NCBI GenBank assembly: GCA_015494505.1
Contig: WGBB01000125.1
Coordinates: forward strand, 1 to 23,604
Source: Nitratiruptor sp.
GTDB lineage: Bacteria; Campylobacterota; Campylobacteria; Campylobacterales; Nitratiruptoraceae
Length of the DNA stretch: 23,604 nucleotides
Reading direction: 5' to 3'
In this document: positions 22,697 to 23,604 of the stretch, piece by piece
Layout of the letters: the number at the start of each line of letters is the position of its first letter
How positions within the stretch are numbered: the stretch's first letter is position 1
Notes under the pieces: model-generated
What the model was told of the DNA's origin: nothing
What the model saw: only the letters and a program-made list of their open reading frames with translations
The model's database searches: none
Translations under genes and position numbers: made by a program

Positions 22697-23226
22697 TCGA
22701 TAGAGATTTCCTCCTCTCCACGATTCGCGACGTCCCCGATTTTCCAAAACCTGGCATCGTCTTTAAAGATATCACCACGCTGCTCAACAACGCCGAAGCC
22801 TTTACAATGCTTATGGAGCATCTAGAAACACGCTACAAGGCGATGAACCTCGATTTTGTCGCTGGGATCGAAAGCCGCGGATTCATCTTCGGCGCTGCCC
22901 TAGCCACGCGCTTAGGTATCGGCTTCGTGCTCATTCGAAAAAAAGGAAAACTCCCCTACACCACGGTGAGTGAAAAGTATGCCCTCGAATACGGCGTGGA
23001 TGAGATAGAGGTACATATCGACGCCTTTCGAGGTGAGCACAAGCGCGTGCTGCTCATCGACGATCTCATCGCCACGGGCGGTACGGCCGAAGCGGCGGCC
23101 AAACTCATCAAAAAGCTCGACCAAGAGCTCGTGGAGGCCTGTTTCATCATAAGCCTCGAATTTCTAGAAGGCAAAAAACGCCTCGAAAAGATTACACCAG
23201 TCTATAGCGTATTGGAGATTGCCTGA
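22693..23226 (+). CDS. apt: Adenine phosphoribosyltransferase
   Basis: A 177-aa protein that joins adenine and PRPP to give AMP. It contains DFPKPGIVFKDIT (16-28), AGIESRGFIFGAALA (57-71), RKKGKLPY (82-89) and the PRPP-binding motif VLLIDDLIATGGTA (119-132). The ATG at 22693 is chosen because MIDRDFLLSTIRDVPDFP is the family N-terminus; upstream in-frame codons run through the microprotein and rpiB region. The ATG overlaps the microprotein stop (ATGA), and the apt stop shares one base with the trpB start (TGATG). Confidence 0.96.
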   Translation: MIDRDFLLSTIRDVPDFPKPGIVFKDITTLLNNAEAFTMLMEHLETRYKAMNLDFVAGIESRGFIFGAALATRLGIGFVLIRKKGKLPYTTVSEKYALEYGVDEIEVHIDAFRGEHKRVLLIDDLIATGGTAEAAAKLIKKLDQELVEACFIISLEFLEGKKRLEKITPVYSVLEIA

Positions 23227-23604
23227 TGTACATTCCACAGCCAAGCAGATTCGACCCCGATCAGTTTGGGCATTTTGGCATCCATGGGGGACGCTACGTC
23301 CCAGAGACCCTCATGCCGATCCTTTTGGAGCTGGAAGAGGCCTATAAAAAAATTCGCTTCGATGAGGAGTTTTGGAAAGAGGCGCGCTACTACCTGGAAA
23401 ACTACGTGGGACGCCCCAGCCCACTCTACTATGCCGAAAATCTCTCTAAAGAGCTTGGCGCCACCATCTACCTCAAACGCGAAGATCTCAACCACACCGG
23501 CGCGCATAAGATCAACAACACTATCCTCCAAGGCCTTTTGGCCAAGAGGCTGGGCAAAAAAAAGGTGATCGCAGAAACGGGAGCCGGCCAGCACGGTGTG
23601 GCCA
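23226..23604 (+). CDS. trpB: Tryptophan synthase beta chain (partial, 3' end beyond window)
   Basis: The first 126 codons are visible. It begins MYIPQPSRFDPDQFGHFG and has GGRYVPETLMP (21-31), GRPSPLYYA, YLKREDLNHTGAHKINN with the PLP Schiff-base lysine K95, and AETGAGQHG, all characteristic of TrpB, which condenses indole with serine. It follows apt with a TGATG overlap. No other trp gene is in the window, so the trp genes are either downstream or dispersed. Confidence 0.96.
   Translation, partial: MYIPQPSRFDPDQFGHFGIHGGRYVPETLMPILLELEEAYKKIRFDEEFWKEARYYLENYVGRPSPLYYAENLSKELGATIYLKREDLNHTGAHKINNTILQGLLAKRLGKKKVIAETGAGQHGVA

Overview
The window looks like chromosome of a Campylobacterota (former Epsilonproteobacteria) species. 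This rests on recalled family resemblance and gene order, not on a database search. The clearest cue is the hemL block and the folD-lepB block lying together; from memory, in Campylobacter jejuni these are separated by only one small gene. No rRNA, tRNA, CRISPR array, IS element or phage gene was seen. Coding density is extreme: most neighbours overlap by 1-4 nt (ATGA, GTGA, TGATG, TAATG) and no gene-free stretch reaches 200 bases.

Region 1 (1-8568, minus strand) reads as two tightly packed operons. The first is leuD-leuB-cca-purU-trmL plus a 40-codon membrane microprotein (leucine synthesis, tRNA 3' end synthesis, one-carbon metabolism, tRNA wobble methylation). The second is glyS - MnmC(o)-like FAD oxidoreductase - hemH - histone-deacetylase-like protein (cut by the window start). 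A divergent promoter pair at about 8593-8653 drives leuD leftward and rpoD (8700-10526), the housekeeping sigma factor, rightward.

Region 2 (10511-12584, minus) is hemL-atpZ-membrane protein, convergent with and overlapping rpoD. A palindromic -10 element lies between hemL and a divergent tonB gene.

Region 3 (12636-19782) is the unusual part. An orphan tonB on the plus strand converges on a minus-strand cluster of translationally coupled genes: c-type cytochrome, CitE/HpcH-like lyase, a LuxI/FeeM-superfamily N-acyltransferase, a TonB-dependent receptor, a YfiR-like periplasmic protein, and a membrane HAMP-GGDEF-EAL protein. I propose that this is an outer-membrane-to-c-di-GMP signalling system, perhaps paired with production of an acylated small molecule. 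It appears to be inserted into an otherwise conserved hemL/folD neighbourhood.

Region 4 (19861-23604, plus) is a coupled operon: folD-lepB-M50 site-2 protease-rpiB-30-aa membrane microprotein-apt-trpB (trpB is cut by the window end). It combines folate one-carbon metabolism, signal-peptide cleavage, pentose phosphate isomerisation, adenine salvage and tryptophan synthesis.
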